From: Theocolax elegans
Taxonomy: Eukaryota; Arthropoda; Insecta; Hymenoptera; Cerocephalidae
Direction of reading: 5' to 3'
Assembly (NCBI GenBank): GCA_026168455.1
Contig: CM047425.1
Location: 23,328,648 to 23,392,647 of the forward strand
Length of the DNA stretch: 64,000 nt
Numbering within the stretch: the stretch's first letter is position 1; each line of letters starts with the position of its first letter. Position numbers and translations under genes: made by a program. A model generated the notes under the pieces. The model was not told the DNA's origin and did no database searches. It saw only the letters and a program-made list of their open reading frames with translations. Positions 43,816-57,200 of the stretch are shown here, in pieces.

Positions 43816-46800
43816 GTAACAAAACTTCATGAAATTTATTATTGTTCTTGTAATTGAACATTCATCACAATTATATTTTATAGGTCATTGTATAAATTTA
43901 ATAATTCATTAATATCAATATATTATTGGATTATTTTATTTCCTTCAATCGTTGATTGTTGCAAAGGTGAAAGAAGGAAATCTCTGATCGATGTACCGAA
44001 TGGAAAGTTTCGTTTGTATCTTTCTTGCTTTTTAAACGATCACTGATTTGCGGATATTGTTAAATTCGTTAATGTATACTAATATTAATTAAATTATAGT
44101 ATTCATTTTTTAGTAAAAATTTAGTAAAAATGAATTACAAATTACCTACGTATAGTCATAAATTTCTTTGAAAATTTAATCATCTTTACATATCGGAAGT
44201 TCTTGTGTACGAGCATTATTCACATCTTCTTTCCCAAATGATATTTACTCAAATAAGCATAAGTGGATACCACAAATATTAATAGTATTACCGTTACCAG
44301 AAATTGGAAGTGGAATATCATGTGCAATGTGTTAAGTCCATTGAGATTGCACTATACGCTCCTTATTAGCATTCGGATGATCGTATTTATTCGTAAGGGA
44401 ACAATTTTCATTTATTCGAATGTTTCGTATCAATTTGTAATTTAATTGTTAAATCCACGTAGTATTTGATTTTTTTCTTTTTAGCATTATACTATATAAT
44501 AATTTTATATTTTTACAAATTGGAAACAATTTTGGTGTTTTTGAAAAATTTACTTATAATATAAATTTTTTTTAAAAAAAATAACTGTATACAGTTTAAA
44601 AATTTATAATTGTTGAAAAACTATACGAGGGTGAAAAAACATTAGTCTAGCACTATAGTTTACCGCAAGTTATGAAAAAATTCGAATTAAAGTTTCGTTG
44701 GAAAGTTTCGGTAGCTAACCCTGTGCCCGACTCGGTTATATTAAAGGCAATGGCTTAACGTGTTCAAGTGTTAAACGTGCCACTGTATTATCACATTTAT
44801 GCATATTTATATTTATAAAGAAATTTATGACGCAACAAGTAGTGCGAGTAAATTTTCAAGAATACCAAAAATAGTTGTTGTATTATTAAAGATATATATA
44901 AGCATGTGCAATAATATTTTTATTTCATCACAGTTTGATAAAAACATTTATGCTAACTAAAGCTAATACTTTTTTTTTACTTTTGAATTATTTTCTTAAA
45001 TATATAAACATATATATTGGTTGCTTACTCTCATATGCAATGTTATAAATGTTTAACATACAGCTGTTGATTAATTATTTGTATATAAACTAATATCGCA
45101 ACAAATATATAGACAGTAATTGTTTAAAAAAGAGCTAAATGAAACAGTAAAATACATATAATAATAAATGATATATATATAATTATTTATTTGGAAATAC
45201 TGTGTAAGGATTTTATTTTTAATGGAATCACTAACCAAATATATCATTTTTTTTTTTTGCAAAAGTTCGATTAATTTACATATATGTACATCAGTTTTTG
45301 CCTCGCGGTATATGTCATGACACCAAACAATTTTAAACGAATTTAAATTCTGCACAAATGTTATTTTAATTATACTGATAAACATTAGATGTATCCTTTT
45401 TAAAGTTTGTTCGTTTCAATACCTTGTTATAAAGATTATTCATTATTTATCTAGTAGTAACAATAAAGTATTAATTTTTGTAATAGGGTGATTTTATCAA
45501 TTAATGAGTAAGACCGGATAATGAATAGGTCACGTGATATTTTCATTCGATTAGTTTAAAATAATGTGAATAATTGATTATTAATTAGGAATGGTTTTTT
45601 GGAATTTAAGATTAGAGGAAACATATTTCCGTATCAAAAAATGTGTAAAATATATTGCATCGCAGATTTTTTACGTGAACGTTCACATACTGGTACAGCC
45701 ACGCTATATATTTGAAATTTAAAAACTAATCATATCAATGCAGTATCTAACAGTTTATATAATCTAATTATAACTAATCGTTTTGCAATTAATTTATACA
45801 TATGTCACTTTTTATCAGTCGACGAGGGACTATTTGTTTGCATATAATTTCGTTTGATAATAATGTACAACTTTTCATCGCTGTATACCTAATAATATGC
45901 AAATCATAAGTTAAATTGTTGCGGATTTATGGAGTTTGAATTATTTTCAGGTGTTTCCTCGTAATCGCTGAAATAGTTAACTATTTAACGTTCAAGACAG
46001 CATTTGTAAGGAACACGAATAACTTGGAGCTTTCTATCTAAATAAAGGAAAAAAAAATAATGATTATACTGCATTGTTTTATTTAATGTAGAATGTAGGT
46101 CGCATCTTTTGAAATTGTAAATTTATTTAAAATTTGTTAAATTCACTATTCTGTCTTATATCGTCGAAATAAAGGCTTATTTCAATAAAACGGTAAGACA
46201 CGTGTCTCATTATTTAAGTAAAAAAATAGCCTCGCAAAATTTAGTGAGAATCTAAAACCCAGGATCGCCGACCCTCGTCTTGTAAGTGAAAGAATTACAT
46301 GATCGTGTGTTTGAACGTTTACCACTAGATTTTCAGGAATCTGTGATTTCATACATTTTTAAACTCCATACAATTTCTTTTCCTTTAAAATTCTTTCTCT
46401 TCGAAATTCTAGTGAGAATCGCGTATATATTACACTGCATTCATCAACATAATGGTAGGTAAGGATTCTCGTTTTGTTTTAATCCGGGTAAATGTGTATC
46501 CACTTGTGGAAGAATTACCGGGTGTAGTTGGTGCATATTTAGTTAATTGTTTTTTAAATATAACATTTCTTTTTATTTCGCGATTTGCCTACCTCTAAGT
46601 AGATTTACACTTGTTAATTAGCCAGTATTAGCCATTTTTCAAGTATATTTATATATACGTGGAACAGGCTCGTATTTTCATCATCGTGAAATGTGCGAAA
46701 TCTCACTAAACATATGTATATGTACTCTGGTATCAATGAAACTACGTAGATCTACATAGTGCCGTATGCTAATGCACACTGCTTATATGGATTACTAAAC

Positions 46801-48123
46801 AAAATTCGATAACTTTCTACCAAGGTATATGTACATTCACTTGGAAACAAAAGTTACGCGCTCTAAAACTTGTATAAGACTTTTTCTCATAAGAATAAAA
46901 GTTATTCTATATATGTACTAGTAATAATCTTAGTATTAGATTTTATTTATTAAATTGTTTAATACTTTATTAAAAATAGTATACGCCGCTTTATGTATTT
47001 GTTTAACTGTATTTTGGTGTATTTGATAAGTGCGTTTTAATAAGCCAATTGAATGATTTACAATTTTCCATTATTATTACAATGATGTATAGGAATTCAA
47101 TTGTAAGTAATAAGCACAATTATATATAATAACCTATATTTCAAATAAACTTTTATCTCATGTTTGGGATGAAATAGACTGTAAATTTAACTCCACTATA
47201 TATTAACGATAATAGTTACTAACAATGCGTTTATTGTAATCTTATGAATTTTAACGTATCACAAAAACATTTCTCGAAATAAATAAATATTTACTGGGTG
47301 TATTTTTCAATACGACGCTCGCCACGGTTGAAAATTAAGCTACTTTTAATGGTTTCGGTTAAAAATAGCTGTTTCATGCGTTATAACAAACTCTTACCAA
47401 ACATTTTAAAAAAATTACTAATTTTCCATTTGTACTCGGAGCGTTCATCCAATTATCTCCAACTTTGAAACGCAAGATCGACAGGTTTATTTAAAATATT
47501 GTTCGAGCGTCTGTTTATCTTTGTACATAAAATAAACAAATTAACTAGATTATTAACGTTACAAACCATTTTATATTAATTATACAACTTCTCTCTAAAT
47601 ACATTGTAAACCTTTTATTTTTAATATCGAAACATTTTATATTACATTAATGAATATACCTGAGTCATTAACGTTGCATATTAACGTAAATATGCAATTG
47701 TAAGTGCAATAAAAGTCGTAAAATTTTTATATCTCTTTATAAATAAGTCATCAATTTTTACATTTTATGAAATATAATATTATTCCATAAGTACACACAT
47801 GCAAATTCGGTAAAATTTAATAAAAATACGATGGAATTATTTACATGTGTATTCTCCATCGTATCATCTAGAATACTTTAAGTGGAACCATTAACTTAAT
47901 GTAATATAAGAATTAATAGAAAATCTAATTGGGTGACGCAAATCGTAAATTTTTTTTTATCAAATTACATGTTTAACTTGCGCGTATAATTATTTTTAAA
48001 ATATATTATTTTTAAATTTGACGCAAATTATTTTAAATAATTATAAACTTACCAAAATGTTTATTTTAATATAAATTATATAAATCAATTTAACCTGTCA
48101 TTTAAAAACGCGAAAATACCTTA
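43816..48123. other. AT-rich non-coding stretch, nothing recognised
   Basis: No coding frame, RNA gene or repeat boundary could be recognised. The 104-codon minus-strand open frame (45071-45385) is composed of Ile, Tyr, Asn and Lys runs, as expected by chance in such DNA. Confidence 0.6.
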
Positions 48124-48168
48124 TACACACACACACACACACACACACACAGATATATATATATATAA
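48124..48168. repeat. Compound (CA)n(TA)n microsatellite
   Basis: CA run of about 28 bp followed by GATATATATATATATA. Confidence 0.95.
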
Positions 48169-48799
48169 TGAATGAAAACATTCTTGTTTTTAATAGCTAA
48201 AATAAATGTGTTGAAATAAAATTAAATGCGTGAATCGAAATTGTTAAATATTGAAACATTGCGCAATGTTTTAAAATACTTTTATTCCTGGGTTAATTGT
48301 TTAATAATACATGAATCGCGTATAAATTTGTCAAAAATCTATATGCCTTATACTCTTTTTTTTCATTAAATAATTTTTTTTCCCCGAATTTTCCTCAGGT
48401 ATAATTCAGAGCCGAGTTATCGGTTTTAAAAGCTGGGATGCCTTTTTTTATTCAATTTTATTGAAATAGCACTCTCATAGTTTATAGCTGTACACAAATT
48501 TTCTTTCATATTTCGGTAATAGGAAATATAACCTATAGAGTTACAGACAAATCGATGACCCAGAGTACGGTCACTTTCCTTGTTAATAAATTTTAAACGT
48601 TTTCTGAATATATTTGGGAGTGAAAAATAAATAAAACGAATAAAACACTTTGCCGCAGCAACCCGCTGAGCAATTAATTTCCAATTAATTTGATTTCAAA
48701 GTTTAATAGATGGCCCACCCTTAAATTTGCGAGAAAAAGGATGTACATCACGATCAACCCGATGTATTTGTGATAAACCAATAATAACATTTTGAATAT
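48169..48799. other. AT-rich non-coding stretch
   Basis: Nothing recognised between two compound microsatellites. Confidence 0.55.
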
Positions 48800-48838
48800 G
48801 TATATATATATATGTGTATGTGTGTATGTGTGTGTGTA
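48800..48838. repeat. Compound (TA)n(TG)n microsatellite
   Basis: TA run followed by TG repeats interrupted by TATG. Confidence 0.93.
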
Positions 48839-51800
48839 CTAGAAACGATTATTGAGTATTCTGTTCTTTACATAAATTAGAATAACTATTTCGTTGGATA
48901 ATTTAGATTAGACTCTATATAACGTATATGAATAATTGATAATTCTACTCGATGTGGAAACCATGTGCAAACATATAACGCTGAGTATATTAATCTGGAT
49001 GACATAATAGTACATTGATTCTTTTAATCGTATTTCCAATTATACAACGAATATATATTATATATATTAATATATACATATAATTCTCGTTTCAACGTCG
49101 ATTTTGTAACGTATGTAATATAAGTTTTATTGATTTACCATTTTTATTTAAAATATACAGAAAAACTATTTATTTTGTTTGCGTATGCACCAAAAAAAAA
49201 AAAGAGAAAAATGAATCACCGAAGGAAATGAAAAATCATTCATACAACACTGGCTTTTGAAACGAGCGAGGAAAAGTTATACTGTACACAAACGTCAATG
49301 TTCTCTTTTATTTCCTACAATTCTTTAAGTGAAATTCCTCGATATAAATACATACGTTGTTATATTTCTTATACAATGTATTATTGAATAAAAAAAGTAT
49401 ATATATATGTGTACCTTTTCATTCCGAAAAAAACTTTGTGAAATACTGTAATTTAAAGAAAGTTTAAAAAGCGTAAGACAGAACGTCGTTATGTAGAACT
49501 TACGATTATTAAAAAAATTAGTGATTTGCCTGTCCGTTACTTCTAGATAGCACCAGTTTTATAATTATTGAATTATAGATAGATGCATTATCAGGTTGAC
49601 TGATGTGAATTCAGCAATCCCAGCAATTTTCCATTTCATTAAAGCTTCTCCTTCTCCCCCTCTTTACAGGTAATTGAACTATTACGAAATCACATGGACT
49701 TTTAAACTAGCATTTTTATTGAAAACTCAATACGTAGATTTCTTACAGATTTATCGTTTACTATTACTATATTCATGCAAAATTTCATCCTGCTAGTTAC
49801 CGCGGATGCTTTCGACTCCGCGAGTTTAAACAATTTCTACTCTTTTGTTAACTTTTGTAAGGCTTTTTTTTAAATTAATTTGTATAATGATTGAAATTTC
49901 ATTCTTTCATTACAAAAGAGTGCTTGTTACCTTTTTCCAATTAAAAGAAATTGTCAGTTTTTTTTAAATGTGTAAAATATTCGTTCACGTCCATCATTTA
50001 TTAATTACATTTTCCTTACGTACAACAGAGTGATGAAAATTACTGCAATACTGAGTTGTAATAAAAACAAAGAAAATGGCACTTAATTGCTTATCCATAT
50101 AAATGAGCTTTTAAGTAACATTCTAATGATACAAGTTGACTCGTAAGAAAATGTCATAAATAAAATATTACACAACTTATCAATATTTAATACGTGACCT
50201 ATATTTTAACTATACCCTTTTTTTTAATAACAGCTGTATAAATTAATTTCTTCAATTATACTCAATATTATATATTCATCGAGGACAACAACTAATTTAC
50301 CGGAAAATAAACTTACTTTGTTTTCTATGATTTTATTTTGTATTATTCAAGCTCATTTAGTTCGCTTAAATAAAAATTAATTATCTTATACCGTGAGAAA
50401 CTTTATTATTCAAGAAAAATAAATGAATTTGAAAGTTTTCATAATATAATATATGTACGTTACAAAGAGCAAAGCAGATACTTCTTGAAAGAAAGTAACA
50501 ATAATGCAAGTTATTAATAACTACTTTTTATTGTGTTAAAAATTAAAGTATGCGTTTTCACCAATTGTCGCTGTGAAATTGTTTTAGTTGATGGCATTTA
50601 ACTGCTTATTCATTGCAAAAAGTAACTACAAAAAGATTGTTAATAATGTAAACATATTAATTGATTGAAAATATATGATTGATGTTTATAAGTATACCGT
50701 ATAAGGTTACTCAAATTCATGTCCAATAACAAATGACATTGTTAAAGATCCTTTTTACAGTTTTTTGCTAATTGTCAATTATTTACCTAATTATTGGATC
50801 AACAATAGATAAGGCTAACAGACTGCATATCCAAAGCTTCTCCGATAAGCTCCCTTACATTTGATAGCTAATTAACATTTGAATGATGACGGTATATATA
50901 CGAATGCGCACATGGCTTTTTACGGGTTTAATTTACAGTTTTTTACGGAAGTAACCTTTAATTAATTTTTTTTATACTTTTTTGAAATTCAATACACGTT
51001 AGTACTGTGAAATTAAAGAATACATAAAATTTCAAGTAAAAAAAGTATTTATTTTAAAAAATTTCATATACTTGTACAAAACGTATTGACTGAAGATAGT
51101 TACAGTAAAAGCTAAATGAAAAAAGCAGCACGAAATAAATAGTCGATAAAAATTTCTTTTGCTTATAATGTATCAAATAACGTGTGACAATTATTTTATC
51201 TTACGTATATGTTACATTAATTATTTATATTTTTTTCTGAGCAGTTAAATATTAGCAATATTTACAGTTGACAAAAGAATCATTGCTGTATCGGTACATA
51301 TACGGTCATCAATTTTTAGCTATAGGAATTCGATATTTTTTGCACTAAATGTGAGATGAAATGAAAATGTAATATATGCGATGAGGATACTTTTTTTGGA
51401 AGGAAAATCCTGACAAAAATTTTCGAAAAGGTAAACGAATGAAACAAATACCATTAAAAGAGCGTAGACAAATAAAGGGATGAGAATTTTTTGAGTTTCC
51501 AGATTTTTCGAAATAGCTGAAACATCAAATATATAGAGTTTACAAAATAAAATCAATAAGATGTTTCCACAGTCGCCGAATAATTATATTCTTTTTCTTC
51601 CGCAAATATTGAATTTTTTTTTTAAATCTTCTATTTTTATTTTCATATATCGGTCTAATTAATGTATATATACGAGGAAAAGTGTATTTCGTAAAAGAAC
51701 ATTTAAATGCAATTTTCTATTTATTATTAAAACCCCGCAATTTAACGAAAAATAGTTATTTTTTCCAAAACTGTAATTTTAAGTAATTAGTCATGTTTCC

Positions 51801-52129
51801 TAACACAATTATCAAGAAGAGCGTAAAATTTACGCAGAAACTTTCTCACGCGTACATAAAAGGACTGGGATTTTTTTTCTCCCTGGAATAACACTAATTT
51901 ACTTTGACGGAGTATAAGACGGAGTTAAAAAAAAACTTTGATTTCTAGTTTCCCGAGTTATATATAGAAATGCCTGTTTTGACGGTATAAAATGGTAAGA
52001 TAGTTTAAATCGTTAGGTCCGAACGAGCGTCCATAAATATCTGTAAAAATAAATAAAAAGTAAAAGGGGGAAAAGTGAAGAGTGCAATCAATGTAAAAAA
52101 TAAGGATTGGTGTATAGAAAAGTTGGTCT
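48839..52129. other. AT-rich non-coding stretch, nothing recognised
   Basis: The stretch includes short TA-rich palindromic tracts at 49055-49083 and 49397-49411. No gene or bounded mobile element recognised. Confidence 0.6.
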
Positions 52130-52320
52130 AGACTTAACCGTGACCAGTGTCATTAATCCGTCGATGTAACGAAAGAGGGAAAAAGAGGGCGAGATAGAAG
52201 GTATGTAGTCCAAGAGCATTCCCTATAAAGTATCGTCGTCGAAAAGAAAAGAAAATGTACTTGCTGATCGGAGGGACGAAAATGCGCGGGCGCGCAAGGT
52301 ATGTAGGTATATAGATGTGC

Positions 52321-52347
52321 ATATATATATATATATATATACATATA
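52321..52347. repeat. (TA)n microsatellite
   Basis: TA run of about 20 bp plus ACATATA, inside the GC-richer island. Confidence 0.9.
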
Positions 52348-52893
52348 GGTTGCGACTAGCAGAAGGCATGCGCGTGATCCAGGGGTGTACGGTGTACGGG
52401 GCCGAGACTCCGAGGGGTTAGTCTCTCCCTGACATTTCGTAGCGGTGCACGTCGAGCGATGCCACTACCCAAGCGCGGCTTTTCAAAATAAAACGCTCGA
52501 CGACACGAGCGGAGCACATTTCACGCGCGTTCTCTTCTCCTTCAATCAATCTTTCACTGGCAATTAGTTCAACCTATTTTTCCATCAATTTAAACCACCG
52601 TTTCGACATTTTCCAAATGTTTTCCCAGATAAGTGTTAACGAAAAAAAGGAAATACGAGTAAATTAGCCGATCAATCTGTACGTACGTGATTTCGGGATC
52701 GTATAATATTTTAACTTTGAAAAATTCATTGCTACCTCGGCCATCGTTTATTTGTGTGTATTGGCATCGTTATTTGGCAGCCGGAAATAATTAAATCAAG
52801 ATTCACCGGGGATAAATATTAATTGCAACCGAAGTTTGGCTGCACTCGCATTGGAGAAATATATACATACATATATTGACCAAGAGCGCACGC

Positions 52894-52956
52894 GAGAGAG
52901 AGAGAGAGAGGGAGGAAGGGAGGAAAAGAGAGAGATAGAGAGAGAGAGAGATAGAG
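52894..52956. repeat. (GA)n tract with interruptions
   Basis: GAGAGAG runs broken by GGGAGGAAGGGAGG and GATA. On the minus strand it gives Ser-Leu-rich spurious frames. It offers several GAGAG sites of the kind bound by GAGA factor. Confidence 0.93.
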
Positions 52957-53530
52957 TGTAAAGGAAACGCGCGCGCGAAGTGCGGAAAGTTTGATTCATC
53001 GACTGCAGCCGTGTATATCTATAGGTACGTCTATGCACGTATATAGATAGAAGGGTTGAAGTTTCTCTGGCCTCTCTGGTATCTACTGGGGGATCGAACC
53101 ACGACGGCATTGACGTTTTGACATATAGAACCACAGCCGAGAATAGCCGCTACACCAAGTGCATATCCAAAGACCCAGTGAAAACTAGTCTCCCGCTAAG
53201 CCGGATATAGAATGCCGAGGATATGATTGCTCAGGTAAATAAAGATAACGCTTTTATAACCATACCAGATTGTCATTCGTCACACGTGTTTCTTTTGTGG
53301 ATTCACCGCTCAAATCTCACTGCGCGTTTGGGTGTGGGTTGGAGCCCGAACGAAATGTATTGGATGCCTCGACGAATACTGGTTGATTGCGTGTAACCTG
53401 AAGAGCCCAAAAATTGTTTTCCTTCGAACACACTCTCGCACATCCACCCACACCCTCGCCACATACGCGCGCGGTCGACAAGTGCCGTGCACATCTGTGC
53501 TTTTCTTGAACGTGATCGGAATATAACTCG

Positions 53531-54179
53531 AAATCTCGAATTCCAGCTGGCTAAGCTATACTTTCGAGTTGACGCCTTAATTAATCTATGCGTCCCCGTA
53601 TAATACGTACACCTATTTCCTCTCTCATCGGTATATTCTTCGCTTTCTTTCCTTCTTCATCATTTTTTTTTATCTTAATTATTCAAGTGTAAGGACAATT
53701 ATTATTCCCATTCTGCACTGCGCTAATTATCTTTCGAAATTACATTTAGTTTATTTTATTATTAATGTATGTTGCGTACAATCCGTATAATATTAATTGG
53801 ATTAAATACTGATATATAAATGGCAAAGGAACTTTTAACGCGGCCTTAATTTCGATATACATACCTTTTTGTGCACCCGCGATTATTATCGTTACAAATA
53901 TAAAATTGATATTATTAAATTAAATATCGACGAATGTACGTGTACACACATCGTCCCTTTTCCAACTCGTATTCGCTTTACGTGTAAGTAAGGTCAAAGC
54001 TTTTTAATAACGGGAATGAATAATATCTACATCACCTGCCTTTTTTTTCAATATTTACTAATAATATTCTTTTGTAAGATAATATTTTTTGCATCGAAAA
54101 TAACGATAACATTGTGTCACCGCTGAAAGTCTGACTTTACTTAGCGGGTACAATATACTCTTATTAGATTGCTTATTAC
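53531..54179. other. AT-rich non-coding stretch
   Basis: Nothing recognised. Confidence 0.55.
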
Positions 54180-54182
54180 GCG

Positions 54183-54213
<31 letters not shown>
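54180..54213. repeat. (CA)n microsatellite with (CG)n lead-in
   Basis: GCGCGCGCACAT followed by an uninterrupted CA run. Alternating purine-pyrimidine throughout, thus Z-DNA-prone. Confidence 0.93.
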
Positions 54214-57200
54214 TTTGTTTACTTTATAATCACATTTTTTCGAGAAATTTACCCAAGTATATACTGTAGATGCACGTACTTTCTGGCGTATAAGAAATTT
54301 GGAATTCAAGTGAACCTTAAAATTTCGAACGAATTTTAATATCTAATTATTCAAGCAGATTATTTGGATAATCTTTGAATTAGTTCTGTAATTTTAGAAA
54401 ATTTAAACGAGAAAACTATGAAAAGTTACGTTATCCAATTAAAAAATTTGTAGTTTCGTATAATCTTTCACTTCGTTAGCGAACATCTTTCAAAATTTCC
54501 TTCCCCCCTTTACGTCTAAATTAATCTTTACAATATTTTTTAAGAGAACACGACGAGATATTAGGCGATAAAATGTTAAATTGACTTTTCAATTGTACGG
54601 CGAAGCGAGTATTTTAAACACTGATTGGCATGCTCAAAAACAGGAAGTGACAATTGTAACGGTGGAGCACCGAATTGATGTGTATTTGAGACATTTGTCT
54701 AAATAATTGCTTTAGAAACAACGGACCCGAGTCAAAGAAGCTCCTGGCTCAACCACTCGACATTTAGACGAACTGTATTTTGACCCGAACCTCTTGTATC
54801 CAGGCTATAGGTCACATCTTAACTGTTTCGGTATTAACTACTGAAAACATCATATCCATTATCCAACATCCAACTGTTTAAATGTGTCTGTACGAGTCGA
54901 AATAATATATACATCAAATAAAACGACTTATTCGTATTATTACAAATTTGTCGTTATAGGAAAATATTGTTTTAATTAATGTACGTTATTATTATCATTC
55001 AATGATATGCACATAAAATAAGCATTATTAGATTGTTTAATTGATTAATGGCTAGACAAATGTAACTAAATTATTTATATTAAATCATTATAATTTGTAT
55101 TTATTTCAATATAATGTTATTTGATCTTAGTGAATAAACCACACTTTAATTAAATGACGACGTTTCGATGACTTTTCGTTCCAGATTTATTACTTAATAT
55201 TTGTAGCACATCGAGTCTCAAGGTTTTCATCATCAAAACTACCTAATTATTATGTCTTATATATATTTTGTATATACTTTATTATAAATAGAAACATTTC
55301 GTTCCATTCCGTAAAAGTAATATTGTTAGTAAGAAGTTATACAATAGAAAGAATTTATTTATTTACAAATTGAATTGAGAGTAATTTTTTTAAGTGATAG
55401 GATTGAGAAAGTGTACTTCCCACAGTCAGAAAGACATATTGAAAAAGCTCAAGCAACTAAATTGAATAAAAGTGAAAATGAATTTTTACACCTTAATTTA
55501 ATAAAATTATTTAAGTAGTAATTAAAAATTAATTTTAATTAAAAATCTGGATGATTAAGTGGAAAGAAATAATTAATATTTTATAACCAAATTAATAATC
55601 CAATACATAGTGGAAACTTAATTATGCGGAGACACATTTAAATTATTATATTTTAATGCACATAAACCAATTAAGACGACTTTTATGTTGATAAAACGAG
55701 AGATCTTATATAAAGCTAATTTTAGAATACCGTACTTATATATTAGTATAAATATATAAATATCAATAAAAGATTCAAGTTGAAATAATTTTACTTATTA
55801 ATGCGAATTGAAAATTGAAATAAAATATAAAACAATAATATAAAGGATATATAGATTTAGGTTAAAATATAATAAATTGTAATAAATGAATGAATACGCA
55901 TATAAGCGTTTAGCTTTGTGATTTATTTTTTTTCCTTTTACGCAAGTGGACGGGCTCTAATAAGCTCGACAAAAGACTCTCGTAAAAATGGTATAGAGCT
56001 CAAGCAAGTGTGGTAAGGCACAGAGTGGGGGCTCTTCTCTCGTACGAACCTCGCTCCTTTAGAGCGTCAGAGTTGAAGCTGTTTTAGCATTCAATATCAT
56101 CTCTGTACTAAAAATAGATGAGTTGATACAAGAATATCTGAAACTCTTAAAAAATTTTTTAAGAGAACAGTTATTTTTACTTTAAAACAGTTTATATTTT
56201 ATAATCAAATTTTTCGCACCGGATGGGCTTTGTCAATATATGTATTTAAAGAAACCGACTTATATACGTACTGAAAGCTTCGTGCTAGGTATCACATAAG
56301 CGTTTTAAGTATACATTTTTTAAATAAATAATGCAAAATGTAAAACTTTTTAAGATAATATTCTATTGTCGAAATTGATAAAACAAAAAGTAATTTCCGT
56401 CAAAATAAAAGTAATTTCAAACCTATCGCATTCGAGAGAGATGACACAAAAAGTTTCGTAATTAACTTTGATTTGTGATTTTGCAGCCAATAGCGTATTC
56501 CTTTTTTTTATATATCTCTTTGGAATTTTTTTAATTTCACTTTTTTTACCCCTTTGGTCAATGTTATCAATGCAGTAGCTAATAACCGGTGGTGCATTGT
56601 TTTCTGTGCAAGCCAAGCAAAATAATGGATAATGAGTGTTTTGTTTCATTATTTGATTTATGCCATTTTAAAAAATTTAAATTAATCCGGTTTCACCGAA
56701 ATGCCAAGGTTCTACGAGATTGGGTTAAAAAATTTAAGTTTTCGTTCATGACTACGTATGATTTGAATTCTAGAAAAGAATTATGTATGCGCTCTGTGAT
56801 TTTGGCCACACATTTAAATTCTTTTGCTCTTCCCCTAGATGTCTGTTATGCTTTCCTCTCGTTTTTCTTTTACCGTGTCGGTCTTAATTTTATCGGGCTT
56901 ATAATACTAATTGCAAGGAATTCTACTTTTGTCTTTTTATATCTTTATTTTTATTTATATTTGAAATTATTTATGTTTTTTTAAATTAATTATTATTATA
57001 TTTTATTTGTTCAGCTAGTTATTTGTTTGCCCGTGCATTTCATCTCTGGCTTACATTCTCCATGCACCCAAATTTCCATTTTCTTTTCATAAGGTTTAGT
57101 TGACTTATGTTAGATTTACGTATTTACTTTTTTAATTGTACTTCACTGCGAAATTTACAAGTATAATTCAAACTAAAACATTTGTGTTGTCGTATACTTT

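Larger units (their letters stand above)
52130..53530. promoter_or_regulatory. GC/CpG-richer island, candidate promoter or first-exon region
   Basis: This is the least AT-rich stretch outside mobile elements, with many CpGs (GCGCGGGCGCGCAAG, CACGCGCGTT, GCGCGCGCGAAG, ACGCGCGCGGTCGAC). It contains a 9-bp perfect inverted repeat CGTCGAGCG (52450-52458) and CGCTCGACG (52494-52502), and a GA-repeat tract (52894-52956). A donor-like GCTCAG|GTAAAT (GT at 53235) also lies here. GA repeats and CpG enrichment are usual near insect promoters (GAGA-factor sites). No ATG frame of note starts here, so a 5' UTR exon is more likely than coding sequence. Direction is not determined. Confidence 0.35.

Noticed and set aside
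53088..53115. B-box-like sequence on the minus strand (GGTTCGATCCCCC)
   Set aside because: No A box upstream and no tRNA fold; probably chance in a GC-richer region.
52796..53134. 112-codon minus-strand frame with Ser-Leu repeats
   Set aside because: Translation of the GA/CT tract; no domain or splice support.
56589..56984. 131-codon forward frame
   Set aside because: Phe/Leu/Tyr-rich chance frame typical of AT-rich DNA, no start context or family similarity I can see.
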